This document shows positions 10,635 to 19,145 of a stretch of DNA of 64,000 bases, piece by piece. Every line of letters begins with the position of its first letter. Within the stretch, counting starts at the first letter, position 1. Under the pieces are notes generated by a model. That model did not search any database and had not been told where the DNA came from. It was given only the letters and a program-made list of their open reading frames with translations. Position numbers and translations under genes: made by a program. The stretch is from an uncultured Pseudomonadales bacterium (GTDB taxonomy: Bacteria > Pseudomonadota > Gammaproteobacteria > Pseudomonadales > Pseudohongiellaceae), in contig CALSTS010000006.1 of assembly GCA_943789335.1 (NCBI GenBank), forward strand, positions 343,501 to 407,500, given 5' to 3'.

Positions 10635-12092
10635 TGCTCCCCCCTCTTCAGGGGTAGGCGGTGGCGGCAAAGCTCGCTTTTCTCCGGGTGTCGGAGCTCC
10701 TGGATCATGTGGAATCGGTTGACCTGCCATATACCGAATTTCTTCTACTGGCTGTGATTCATTGTCATAAGCCCTGTCGTAACAGCTAGCTAAATCTTCA
10801 GGAGATTTTTTTGTCTCCGTCATTTTTTCTTTTGCGAACTGGGCTGCATCGTAGGCCATGTATTGAGGCAATCCTTTGGTGGTGCCACTTCGCGCCGAGC
10901 CTTCGGGCACACGATTATGTTGTCGTCTAGCCAGACGTTGTAGTATATTCCAGGCGCGTTTGTTATCTTCAATAGGCATCACTTCCACCTCACCATTGGC
11001 TTCAAAGTCACGCCATATTTGTTCACCTACCTCAGTGCGGATCACGACTATAGTGGATTGATCTGTTCCCACTCCACCACAAGAAATATCCGCCAATTCA
11101 GCAGAAAAATCTGCACAGTGCTGGCATTCAGGACGTTGATAATCGCGCATCGCTTCTTCCAGTGGAATGGTTTCCAAAGAGCCATCCTTTTTATGAATAA
11201 GCACTTTGCCTTTGACGTTAAACTTCTCCACGTCCGTAAGTGGAATACCCATCTGCTTTTCAATCCGATCGGTCATTAACTCCGGCGTAAATACCTCAGT
11301 GCAAAAAAGACCGATATTAAACTTCACCCGATCGGAATAACCACGTAAAAATCCTCGCTGACGGGTAATGGGTTTTTCTTTTTTCTTTTCAGTCACCAGA
11401 AAAGCCGGATCCATGTGCTCCATTTTACGTAGTGGAGTAATTTGACAAGGCACACCAACAAAGCCCACCTTTTTTAAATCTTTCTCTTCCACTTCTCGCA
11501 AAGCAAGATTATTAGCGCAATAGGTATACCAGCTACCACCACTCTTCTTTATTTCTTCAACCGTTGTTGCAACTTTGGGAGTAGGAAAACAAGGATCATC
11601 TTCTGCACCGACGGCAGACACAATCGCTCCATCAATTTCTCCCGCTTCCGCCGCCCAGGCGAGCAACCCGGTGACGATACCGCCGTCCTGAACCTGGTCT
11701 TTAAGATCCTCTCGTTTAGTTCTCGCAACAAAAATTTGTCGGTATACACCGAATATATCTTCATAGGGGCGTTGATCTTTAAATACGGCATCGCGAAAAT
11801 GAATTTCACGCGGCCAAAGTCTTGGGCAGACGGAAGCGCAAACATCACAACCCACGCCTTCACTAATTCCACAAAAATCAAAAGCGTTCGATTCTTTGGC
11901 GACTTGTTTGGGTTTGTTATTGATGTAATCAATAACATTATGCGGACAGACGAGTACGCAACTTCCACATTCGCAACAAGAACCGGCCTCGACCACATCA
12001 TTCATCATGTCTTTAAATGAATTTTGGAAGAGCGCCTTGGCAGATGTTTGAACACTCACTTCAGAGTCGGGCAAACTGTCTTTATCACTCAT
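10623..12092 (-). CDS. FrhB-type F420 hydrogenase/dehydrogenase beta-subunit family protein
   Basis: FrhB-family proteins are iron-sulfur flavoproteins that pass electrons between F420 and a partner. In 489 residues I see an N-terminal ferredoxin-like cysteine set (C39, C40, C42, C45, C49 and C74, C82, C85, C89), then the FrhB/FdhB N- and C-terminal domains (about 110-380) with QDGGIVTGLLAWA and GFVGVPCQI. The C-terminal 40 residues are proline-rich and low in complexity. It is transcribed away from the MarR gene side and, with F420 biosynthesis genes in the same island, is a strong candidate F420 user. Its electron partner is not evident nearby. Confidence 0.85.
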   Translation of the reverse strand: MSDKDSLPDSEVSVQTSAKALFQNSFKDMMNDVVEAGSCCECGSCVLVCPHNVIDYINNKPKQVAKESNAFDFCGISEGVGCDVCASVCPRLWPREIHFRDAVFKDQRPYEDIFGVYRQIFVARTKREDLKDQVQDGGIVTGLLAWAAEAGEIDGAIVSAVGAEDDPCFPTPKVATTVEEIKKSGGSWYTYCANNLALREVEEKDLKKVGFVGVPCQITPLRKMEHMDPAFLVTEKKKEKPITRQRGFLRGYSDRVKFNIGLFCTEVFTPELMTDRIEKQMGIPLTDVEKFNVKGKVLIHKKDGSLETIPLEEAMRDYQRPECQHCADFSAELADISCGGVGTDQSTIVVIRTEVGEQIWRDFEANGEVEVMPIEDNKRAWNILQRLARRQHNRVPEGSARSGTTKGLPQYMAYDAAQFAKEKMTETKKSPEDLASCYDRAYDNESQPVEEIRYMAGQPIPHDPGAPTPGEKRALPPPPTPEEGGASPV

Positions 12093-12123
12093 ATTTTGTT
12101 AAATCCAATTGAATTTTTTTGAG

Positions 12124-12585
12124 CTATTTAAGGCTCAAAACCACCCCTGTTTGCAACTTAGTTTCTGTAAGATTGTAAAGCATCTCACTAGTAACCTTTT
12201 GCCATTCATTAATATCTTCTAAGTCAATATCTTCACTCATTTTTTTAACTAACTTATTTTCAGCTATTAGCAATATATTTAATTTACGATGACCGCTCTT
12301 TGTAAGTAATAATATTTGACTCCTTTTATCATTAGGATTCTTTTTTTTAAATATTAATTTTTTTTTAATAAGTCTTTTTAATATACGAGCAACTAATGCT
12401 TTATCGGTTGATGTATTTACAGAAATATTACTGGCAGTGCACTGGTCGATTAAATTAATCTCTCTTAATACAGTAAACTCTGACATCGAAATATCTAACC
12501 CAGACAATTTTACACATTCCTGCATTTCTAAATAAAAATTCTTAAATAAATTGACTAGTAAAGATATAATTTTTTTTTCCTGCAT
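12124..12585 (-). CDS. MarR-family transcriptional regulator
   Basis: The 153-residue protein fits MarR: dimerisation helices at both ends and a winged helix in the middle (SNISVNTSTDKALVARILKRL as recognition region, then KNPNDKRSQILLLTKSGHRKL as wing). MarR proteins usually repress adjacent genes until a small ligand binds. The gene is much richer in A+T than its neighbours, suggesting a separate origin. It is divergent from the catabolic operon starting at 12820, with two palindromes between, and lies just upstream of the FrhB-type gene on the same strand. Confidence 0.88.
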   Translation of the reverse strand: MQEKKIISLLVNLFKNFYLEMQECVKLSGLDISMSEFTVLREINLIDQCTASNISVNTSTDKALVARILKRLIKKKLIFKKKNPNDKRSQILLLTKSGHRKLNILLIAENKLVKKMSEDIDLEDINEWQKVTSEMLYNLTETKLQTGVVLSLK

Positions 12586-12665
12586 TTTCCTAGTTCCGTA
12601 AATTAAAGTTTAATTAGCTTTGAACACGCGGTACCCTAACTTGCCTCATTGATTAAATTTTAATA

Positions 12666-12708
12666 GTAGACATTATCTACCGTAATTAGTAAAGTAGATA
12701 ATGTCAAC
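12666..12708. promoter_or_regulatory. Paired palindromes, probable MarR operators
   Basis: The site 12666-12680 is a perfect interrupted palindrome, gtaga-catta-tctac. A near copy lies at 12694-12708 (gtaga-taatg-tcaac, one mismatch). The two are arranged as an inverted repeat: gacattatctac at 12669-12680 and gtagataatgtc at 12694-12705 are exact reverse complements. It lies in the divergent region between marR and the M24 gene. Binding by the MarR protein is inferred. Confidence 0.7.
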
Positions 12709-12819
12709 TATTAGAGCTAAAGGATTAAACCAAGTAATAGAGAGTAACTTTTACAAAAATTAGCGTTAACTATACACGATTTTTTACATGGCTTTGGCCA
12801 ATTTAGATGAGGTAATTAA

Positions 12820-14049
12820 ATGCTTAATAAAGTTGAACGTATGTATGAACGCCCGCCGTACGCACCTTTCCCAAGACCTGAGTTTGAGGACCGTATTCGT
12901 CGACTGAAAGAGGAAATGGTGAAGGCCGAACTTGATGTGGTAGTTATGTGGGGTGAGAATAACATTCGTTATTTTACCGGATTTTTGACTAATCATTTCC
13001 CCCCGGTCACGGTGTGTCCCGGCGTATTAATTGTCGCTGTTGATAAAGAACCGACGATGATCGTGCCTAACTTTTTCATGGGCGTTGTAGAGGGTTTTAC
13101 CTTTATAAATGACATTCGTATTCAACATAATCCCCATGTGACGGAAAACCTACGGGGAATGCCAAAAGATGTGGCGGACGTTACCAAAGAACTCATGGGC
13201 AGCAGTAAAGGACGCATTGGTGTCGAAGGTGGGATTAAGGGCGGTATGACTATTCCGCGACCGCTCAATGATATTGATGAATTTCGCGCTGAACTGTCGG
13301 AGGCGGAATTTGTTTATGCGGCGGATCAGATTTGGAACGTTCGAATGATCAAATCACTACTTGAAGTAGAAGCATTAAAAATCGCCTGTCAGGCTGACGT
13401 TAAGGCCTTTCATGATCTGATTGGAGATTTCGAGTGGGGCTGGACAGAGAAAGAAGTCGGGCTGTATGTGCGCAAAAAACTCCTTGATTACGCAGATGAA
13501 TGTCTGCCTAACCTTACTATGGCGAGTCGCCGCGAGGTGTTCATGGCAGACATCCCCGCTTGGGATGAAGGCATCCCTTTAATGCCTGGTGATCGCCTTG
13601 TATTAGAACCTCTACCACAAGTGAAGGGGTACTGGGGAAGCTCTGGCCGCACCTTTCATATGGGTCCAGCGCCGGAGGAAGAGATTCGTAAACAGCAGGT
13701 TCTTGATCGTGGACGGCAGATCGCAGCCGAGATGACAAAACCTGGCGTTAAAACGGGCGATATCATGGACGCGATCAACGACACATTACAGGAGGGCGGC
13801 CTGGAATGTTCCCTAGATCAAGGTGGACACGGTGTCGGAATTGATGGTCAGGAACCTCCTGCAATCGCACTTGGTGAAACATTTGAAGTAGAAGAGAACA
13901 TGGTTCTAGCTCTTGAGTGCTGGTTTTTTGAAACTGATGACAATGGCCATCATAGAGTTTACGGTGGTGAAGACTATGTCCATGTTACCAGTGATGGTTG
14001 CGATCCCTTGCCTACTTTGTCTACTGATATTATGACTTTAGGCAAGTAA
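12820..14049 (+). CDS. Creatinase-like M24 (pita-bread fold) protein lacking metal ligands
   Basis: The 409 residues contain a Creatinase_N domain (about 15-160) and an M24 catalytic fold (about 185-400). Active M24 metallopeptidases use Asp, Asp, His, Glu, Glu. Here the positions read E263, S274 (in YWGSSGRT where YxSDxTRT is expected), H337, E366 and E384. Loss of the second Asp argues against a two-metal aminopeptidase. Creatinase is the known metal-free member of this fold and hydrolyses a guanidino group; given the DUF1989 neighbours, a related amidinohydrolase is possible but unproven. It is the first gene of the plus-strand operon, 234 bases from the divergent marR. Confidence 0.75.
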   Translation: MLNKVERMYERPPYAPFPRPEFEDRIRRLKEEMVKAELDVVVMWGENNIRYFTGFLTNHFPPVTVCPGVLIVAVDKEPTMIVPNFFMGVVEGFTFINDIRIQHNPHVTENLRGMPKDVADVTKELMGSSKGRIGVEGGIKGGMTIPRPLNDIDEFRAELSEAEFVYAADQIWNVRMIKSLLEVEALKIACQADVKAFHDLIGDFEWGWTEKEVGLYVRKKLLDYADECLPNLTMASRREVFMADIPAWDEGIPLMPGDRLVLEPLPQVKGYWGSSGRTFHMGPAPEEEIRKQQVLDRGRQIAAEMTKPGVKTGDIMDAINDTLQEGGLECSLDQGGHGVGIDGQEPPAIALGETFEVEENMVLALECWFFETDDNGHHRVYGGEDYVHVTSDGCDPLPTLSTDIMTLGK

Positions 14050-14086
14050 AAGGCTTAAATAAACAAGAGTAAAAGGATTGTTAAAT

Positions 14087-14980
14087 ATGAAAAAAGCGGT
14101 ATTTGTAGCGCCTACTATTCATGAATATTCCGAGCCGCAGAATTTGGTAGATATGGCCAAAATGACCGAAGAGGCAGGTTGGGACGGATTCTTCATTTGT
14201 GATCATTTGTTGCTTGATCCCGAGGGTTATCTCGGACTGGCAGACCCCAGCATTATGCTTGGAGCAATAGCGGCCGTGACGGAAAAAGTCGTTATTGGGT
14301 CGATGGTCACGCCAATATCCCGAAGGAGGCCATGGAAGTTGGCTAAGGAGTTCGCGAGTCTGGATCAACTATCGAATGGTCGTGTAAGGATAGGAGCGGG
14401 ACTCGGTGGAATGGATCAGGAGTTTGCAAATTTTGGCGAGGACCCCAATAAGAAAGTGCTAGCAAAGAAAGTAGATGAAGGCCTTGCCATCATGGAAAAG
14501 TTGCACACTGGGGAGCCAGTAAGCTTTGAAGGCGAAATATATCAGATGAGCGAGACCAGATTGCTTCCGCGTCCACTGCAACGACCGCGTATTCCGGTTT
14601 GGATCGCTGCTATGCTGCCCTTTAAAGCCGGTCAGCGCAGGGCCGCCCGCTGGGACGGTATTATGCCCCAGGTCATGCCTCAAATTCTGGATGAAACACA
14701 GGATATTTCAGGTTTGGATATGCGCATTCTAATGGAGCCTAGCCCCGAACAAATTCAGGAAGTGGTTGCTTTTACTTCAGAATTACGTGAAACGGATGAC
14801 CCTTTTGATGTGGTAGTGTCAGGTGTCAGCTATGGACTGGATAAGGAGGCCGTAAGTAGTAAATTACAGGCTTACATGGATTCCGGTACGACTTGGTGGC
14901 TGGAATGGTTGGATTGCGGAAAGCCGGGGACATTGCAACAGGTTCGTGAGCAGATACTGGCAGGTCCACCTGAAATTTAA
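14087..14980 (+). CDS. LLM-class (luciferase-like) oxidoreductase, probably F420-dependent
   Basis: The 297-residue protein is a bacterial luciferase-like TIM barrel, with FFICDHLLLDP, then TPISRRRPWKLAKEFASLDQLSNGRVRIG, a pattern typical of this family. Members use either FMN or F420. F420 genes on the same island favour F420, giving hydride transfer to or from an organic substrate. I chose ATG 14087 because AAAGGA lies 9 bases upstream; a TTG nine bases earlier has no room for a ribosome site. It is 37 bases after the M24 gene, so likely cotranscribed. Confidence 0.82.
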   Translation: MKKAVFVAPTIHEYSEPQNLVDMAKMTEEAGWDGFFICDHLLLDPEGYLGLADPSIMLGAIAAVTEKVVIGSMVTPISRRRPWKLAKEFASLDQLSNGRVRIGAGLGGMDQEFANFGEDPNKKVLAKKVDEGLAIMEKLHTGEPVSFEGEIYQMSETRLLPRPLQRPRIPVWIAAMLPFKAGQRRAARWDGIMPQVMPQILDETQDISGLDMRILMEPSPEQIQEVVAFTSELRETDDPFDVVVSGVSYGLDKEAVSSKLQAYMDSGTTWWLEWLDCGKPGTLQQVREQILAGPPEI

Positions 14981-15013
14981 AAAAAATATCATCTTTTACG
15001 ATAGGAGATACCC

Positions 15014-15355
15014 ATGCCTGTACTCGCTATGGCAGTTCCGGTCCCACCCGGAAAATCGACTGCATTGGAACAACATATTGCAGAAGCGACTCAACATCCT
15101 GATTTTGACAAAACCTTAACGGGTTTTGGTATTCAGCAGGAGAGCTGGCATCTGCAAGAGACGCCACAAGGCACTCTATTGATTCTAGTATTTCAGGCCG
15201 ACGACCCGAATTCGATGCTTCAGGCATTCGCTCAGTCGCAAGATCCGCTACCTGTTTTACAAAAGCAATTTCTTAAGGAAACGTTGGGAATGGATCTTTC
15301 TCAGCCCCCTCCAGGCCCGCCGCCAAAGACCATTTTTGAGTGGCAAAAAAAATAG
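15014..15355 (+). CDS. Small protein of unknown function, possible dimeric alpha/beta barrel
   Basis: The 113-residue protein (MPVLAMAVPVPPGKSTALEQ) has an alternating strand-helix-strand pattern with a leading PVPPGK and a central QESWHLQETPQGTLLILVF, as in small antibiotic-monooxygenase-like barrels. The C-terminus is proline-rich (PPPGPPPK). There is no signal peptide or membrane segment. It has a good ribosome site (aggaga) and lies between the LLM enzyme and the DUF1989 pair, so it may act in the same pathway. I do not recognise a specific family. Confidence 0.65.
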   Translation: MPVLAMAVPVPPGKSTALEQHIAEATQHPDFDKTLTGFGIQQESWHLQETPQGTLLILVFQADDPNSMLQAFAQSQDPLPVLQKQFLKETLGMDLSQPPPGPPPKTIFEWQKK

Positions 15356-15367
15356 GAACCTAAGAAG

Positions 15368-16018
15368 ATGGCAGAAAACATTATTGAAGATATTGTCGTA
15401 CCAAGGTGTTCTGGCAAGACGATGAAAGTCAACAAGGGACAGGTTTTTCGTGTAATCGCACATGAAGGCAAGCAGGTAGTCGACCTTACGTTTTTAAACG
15501 CTAGTAACTATAAAGAGCACTTTGCCGCAGAACACTCTGCCGTGCTTAACAGTATGCAGGGAATCGGTGGTTATTACCGATTGAATAAACTTTATTCCAA
15601 ACCCCCCTATGAGAATGTCATGGCTAAAGTCATTAGTGACAGCGTGGGTGACGGGGATAGAGGAGGAGAAAGAGGTGGACATTTTATGATGTGTCACTGT
15701 TCAAAAAGATTATTAGACCATCTTGGCATGCCAGGTACTCGAACATGCAGCGATAATTTTGCCGATGCATTTAAAGAGATTGGCTTGAATCAGGAAGATA
15801 CCTATGACGAAACTATCTTCAATGTATGGATGCAATCGTGGATCGGTGAAGATGGTGGTATGTGTTCAGCACCGCCACTCGTTGAAGAGGGGGACAGTAT
15901 AGACTTTTTGGCAGAGATGGACCTTATAGCTGTGATTTCGGTGTGCCCGGATGAAACAAGTCCCTGTAATGATTTTAAGGCTAAGGCCTTAAGGTTCCAA
16001 GTTTTGGAAGAGGGGTAA
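15368..16018 (+). CDS. DUF1989 protein 1, related to carboxyguanidine deiminase / urea carboxylase-associated proteins
   Basis: The 216 residues carry the DUF1989 pattern: an opening IVPRCSGKTMKVNKGQVFRV, a middle SKPPYENVMAK, a cysteine/histidine-rich segment (HFMMCHCSKR, then GTRTCSDNFADAF) and a closing DLIAVISVCPDET. DUF1989 pairs are known as CgdA/CgdB, which turn carboxyguanidine into allophanate in guanidine assimilation, and as urea-carboxylase-associated proteins. No urea or guanidine carboxylase or allophanate hydrolase gene is on the island, so the substrate may differ. It is 6 bases from its paralogue. Confidence 0.82.
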   Translation: MAENIIEDIVVPRCSGKTMKVNKGQVFRVIAHEGKQVVDLTFLNASNYKEHFAAEHSAVLNSMQGIGGYYRLNKLYSKPPYENVMAKVISDSVGDGDRGGERGGHFMMCHCSKRLLDHLGMPGTRTCSDNFADAFKEIGLNQEDTYDETIFNVWMQSWIGEDGGMCSAPPLVEEGDSIDFLAEMDLIAVISVCPDETSPCNDFKAKALRFQVLEEG

Positions 16019-16024
16019 GCGACA

Positions 16025-16693
16025 ATGTCCGATAATCTTATTGATGAATTTGTTATTCCTAAATGTTCTGGCAAGGCCTTTAAGGTCAATCGAGGCCAGC
16101 GTCTGCGTGTCATAGAGTATGAAGGAAAACAGGTGGCCAGCCTGATGTTTTTTAACGCGCATAACTACAAAGAGCAATTTATGGCTGAGTTTTCCGGTGG
16201 TCTGAGTTATATGCAGCCCCCCAACATGGGCAGTGTCGGTAGCCATTACAGGTTGGGTGAACTTTATTCAAAGGTTCCTTATGAGAACCTGATGCTAAGA
16301 GTAACTGATAATAAACTTGGCGATCATTTCCTTGGAACCCATTGCACCAAAAAAACCATGGAAATTCAGGGCGTTCCCGGGCATCGAAGTTGTAGTGATA
16401 ATTTTTCGGATGCACTACAAGAGTTCGGTTTGCAGCTTAAGGATGTCTACAGTCCTAGTGTATTAAACGCTTTTGCAAACGTCACTATTGACCAAAAAGG
16501 CGATGGTGTATTACATGTTGAGCCTCCACGTAGCGAGCAGGGTGACTATATTGAATTTGAAGCCGAGATGGATGTTCTGGTAGCTGTTTCCGCCTGTCCG
16601 GATGATCAATCAGTGATAAATGATCACTCTTGTAAAGCCATACAGATCCAGATTCTGGAAGGGTCTGAATCGGCAGAGAAGGCGGCAGAATAG
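16025..16693 (+). CDS. DUF1989 protein 2, paralogue of the preceding gene
   Basis: The 222-residue product aligns along its length with the 216-residue neighbour: VIPKCSGKAFKVNRGQRLRV at the start, LYSKVPYENLMLRV in the middle, the GTHCTKKT and GHRSCSDNFSDAL segments, and AVSACPDDQ near the end. The CHC of the first copy is reduced to one Cys (HC), so the two chains may play different roles. In known CgdAB the two DUF1989 chains form one enzyme; a similar heteromer is inferred. It follows directly in the operon. Confidence 0.82.
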   Translation: MSDNLIDEFVIPKCSGKAFKVNRGQRLRVIEYEGKQVASLMFFNAHNYKEQFMAEFSGGLSYMQPPNMGSVGSHYRLGELYSKVPYENLMLRVTDNKLGDHFLGTHCTKKTMEIQGVPGHRSCSDNFSDALQEFGLQLKDVYSPSVLNAFANVTIDQKGDGVLHVEPPRSEQGDYIEFEAEMDVLVAVSACPDDQSVINDHSCKAIQIQILEGSESAEKAAE

Positions 16694-16735
16694 AATTTAC
16701 TGTCACAAAAATATTTAATTCATAAGGGTGGGAAA

Positions 16736-17695
16736 ATGCTTAAAAAATTTGAAATCGTCACTAGTCTTTCTTTATTGCTACTTCTTTGCTCTATTGCAAC
16801 GAGTGGATTTGGCCAGACAGAAAACCAATACCTAGGGCCAATCATTGATATGCATTTGCACGCATATACAAATGAGGATTTTTTCGGACCTGCTCCAAAT
16901 CCTACTACAGGAGAGATGTCCACCGATAATGCCACTGAACATCGTCGACAAACCGTCGAGATATTAAAAAATAACAACATCGTACTGAGTATGGTAGACG
17001 GAGAATCTCCTGAAGCTGTTGATGCATGGGAGCAAATATTGGGGGATGGAGTAATAAGGGGGCTGCGATTTGAGAACCCAGAAGATCTAGATCTCAATCT
17101 TTTCAGTGAATGGGTAGAAGAAGGAAAAATAGATGTTTTTGGGGAGGTTGGGGCGACTTATGCTGGTTTCTCTTCTGCTGATTCCATTTTAGATCCTTTT
17201 CTTGAAATTAGTGAAGAATTTGATATTGCCGTTGGCATTCATACTGGCGGTAGTCGCCCTGGAGCACATATACTTAATCCAGATTTTCGCCTTAGATATG
17301 GGGATCCGTTTCTGGTTGAAGATGTTCTCGTCACCCACCCAAATTTGAGAGTATATTTAATGCACTCCGGTTCACATTTTTATGAACGTACAGCCATGTT
17401 GATGGTGCAGTACCCAAATTTGTATAGTGACATCGCGATACTGAATTGGTATACGAACGCTGAAGTTTTCCTTGTCCCATTTTTAAAATTAGCAAAAGAT
17501 TACAACGTGCTTGATCGAGTCATGTTTGGTACCGATCAAATGGTATGGCCAGAGGCCATTGAAATGGCAATTGATAAGGTACAGTCACTTGATTTTCTGA
17601 CCCTCGAGGAAAAGGAAGGAATTTTCTACATGAACGCTGCTAGATTTCTAAATCTAAGCGAAGAGACGATTGCCAAACATCATGACCAAGAATAA
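16736..17695 (+). CDS. Exported amidohydrolase-family protein
   Basis: The first 26 residues form a signal peptide (MLKKFEIVTS, a leucine-rich core, then GFGQ), so the enzyme should be periplasmic. The mature part is an amidohydrolase TIM barrel of the Amidohydro_2/TIM-barrel hydrolase type: metal ligands in DMHLHAY (H40, H42), later GIHTGG and YLMHSG, and the terminal Asp in FGTDQMVW. It is 319 residues long. It sits between the DUF1989 pair and the transporter and may process the substrate before uptake. The substrate cannot be read from the sequence. Confidence 0.8.
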   Translation: MLKKFEIVTSLSLLLLLCSIATSGFGQTENQYLGPIIDMHLHAYTNEDFFGPAPNPTTGEMSTDNATEHRRQTVEILKNNNIVLSMVDGESPEAVDAWEQILGDGVIRGLRFENPEDLDLNLFSEWVEEGKIDVFGEVGATYAGFSSADSILDPFLEISEEFDIAVGIHTGGSRPGAHILNPDFRLRYGDPFLVEDVLVTHPNLRVYLMHSGSHFYERTAMLMVQYPNLYSDIAILNWYTNAEVFLVPFLKLAKDYNVLDRVMFGTDQMVWPEAIEMAIDKVQSLDFLTLEEKEGIFYMNAARFLNLSEETIAKHHDQE

Positions 17696-17723
17696 TACCA
17701 ATTATTGATATTTTGGAGAACAA

Positions 17724-19145
17724 ATGACCGAATCAACTGCACCACTTTCTTTGGCAGGAACACCTGCGGCATCTACTCTTGGATATTCAAGCTGGGTGCT
17801 CGGACAGGCCGCACGTGAACCGCTCTATGTGTTGGTGGTTATCTATATATTTTTCCCCTATTTCAGCAATGTTGTGGTTGGGGATCCGGTTCAAGGGCAG
17901 GCTCTAATTGGTTATCTCAGTGCAGGTGCAGGTATGTTTATGGCATTGACGATTCCGTTTCTTGGTGCAGTTGCTGATAAAAATGGCAGACGTAAACCAT
18001 GGATCATCCTTAGTTACAGCATTTTGGGCGTAGCAGCAATAGGTCTATGGTGGGTGCTCCCAGCAGACGGGGGGCTGGGTGTGACCTGGGGTTCTGTATT
18101 GATACTGGTATTCTTGATAGCTTTTGGTTATGCCGAAGTCTTTCACAACGCGATGTTGCCAAGTGTAGCGCCGGCAGATAAGACGGGATTGATTTCGGGG
18201 ATGGGTTTTTCCATTGCCAATCTGGCGGCGATTATGTTGCTGCTTCTAGTCCTGTTTGCTTTCGCACTTCCAGGCACGCTGGATTGGGCGTTTTTACCAA
18301 GTCAGGCGCTTTTCGGAATTGATCCCTCTGTCAATGGACATGATCGTATAGTAGGTCCTCTCGGTGGGATTTGGCTTTTCCTGGCAATAATGCCACTACT
18401 GTTATTCACTCCCGATGGTGAGGCATCAAAAAGGCCGCTCTCTGACGATATTCGGGAGGGCTTAAAAGATGTGTTGACTACCATTCGACAGCTAAAACAT
18501 TATTCCAACATTGGTAGATATTTGTTGGCGCGCATGTTTTTCAATGATGGCATGGTAGGCGTAGTTATATTTAGTGGAGTTTATGCCTCGAGTACTTTTG
18601 GCTGGGATACAACTTCAATGCTTATTTTAGGGCTGTGCACAACAATATCTGCAATGTTTGGCGTTTTTCTGGGTGGACTACTTGACGATAGGTTTGGTTC
18701 TCTGGCGACGCTAAAAATTGCTCTTGGCACTATGATTCTGCTGATGCTGATGTTGATATCAATTCAGCCCGATACGCTATTTTACATAGTCCCCGTCAGT
18801 GAGGAGGCGGTGTGGTCCTCCCCTTACTTTGGCACTATTGCCGAAATAGTCTACTTTTTATCGTTTCAGGTATTTGCCTCACTTTTTCTGACAGCGCTTT
18901 CTGCATCACGAACCTTGATGGCACGGATATCACCGCCGGAGAAGGTGACTCAATTTTTCGGGATGTACAGCTTAAGTGGTTCCGTGACAGCATTTCTCGC
19001 ACCATTATTGGTAGGATCCATGACTGCCTTGTTTCAATCCCAACGCGTTGGGTTTGCCTCACTCATTGTGCTGATGGTGATCGGCGGCATAATTTTGCTT
19101 AAAGTGAAGCAAGAGAAAGTTGCGGCCGCAGATATCCATCAGTAA
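17724..19145 (+). CDS. MFS transporter
   Basis: The 473-residue membrane protein has about 12 hydrophobic segments and the major facilitator loop 2-3 signature (GAVADKNGRRKPWI). Its spacing and opening resemble the UMF1/Atg22-like branch. It starts 28 bases after the amidohydrolase and ends the operon. The context suggests uptake or export of the compound handled by the neighbours. Confidence 0.85.
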   Translation: MTESTAPLSLAGTPAASTLGYSSWVLGQAAREPLYVLVVIYIFFPYFSNVVVGDPVQGQALIGYLSAGAGMFMALTIPFLGAVADKNGRRKPWIILSYSILGVAAIGLWWVLPADGGLGVTWGSVLILVFLIAFGYAEVFHNAMLPSVAPADKTGLISGMGFSIANLAAIMLLLLVLFAFALPGTLDWAFLPSQALFGIDPSVNGHDRIVGPLGGIWLFLAIMPLLLFTPDGEASKRPLSDDIREGLKDVLTTIRQLKHYSNIGRYLLARMFFNDGMVGVVIFSGVYASSTFGWDTTSMLILGLCTTISAMFGVFLGGLLDDRFGSLATLKIALGTMILLMLMLISIQPDTLFYIVPVSEEAVWSSPYFGTIAEIVYFLSFQVFASLFLTALSASRTLMARISPPEKVTQFFGMYSLSGSVTAFLAPLLVGSMTALFQSQRVGFASLIVLMVIGGIILLKVKQEKVAAADIHQ

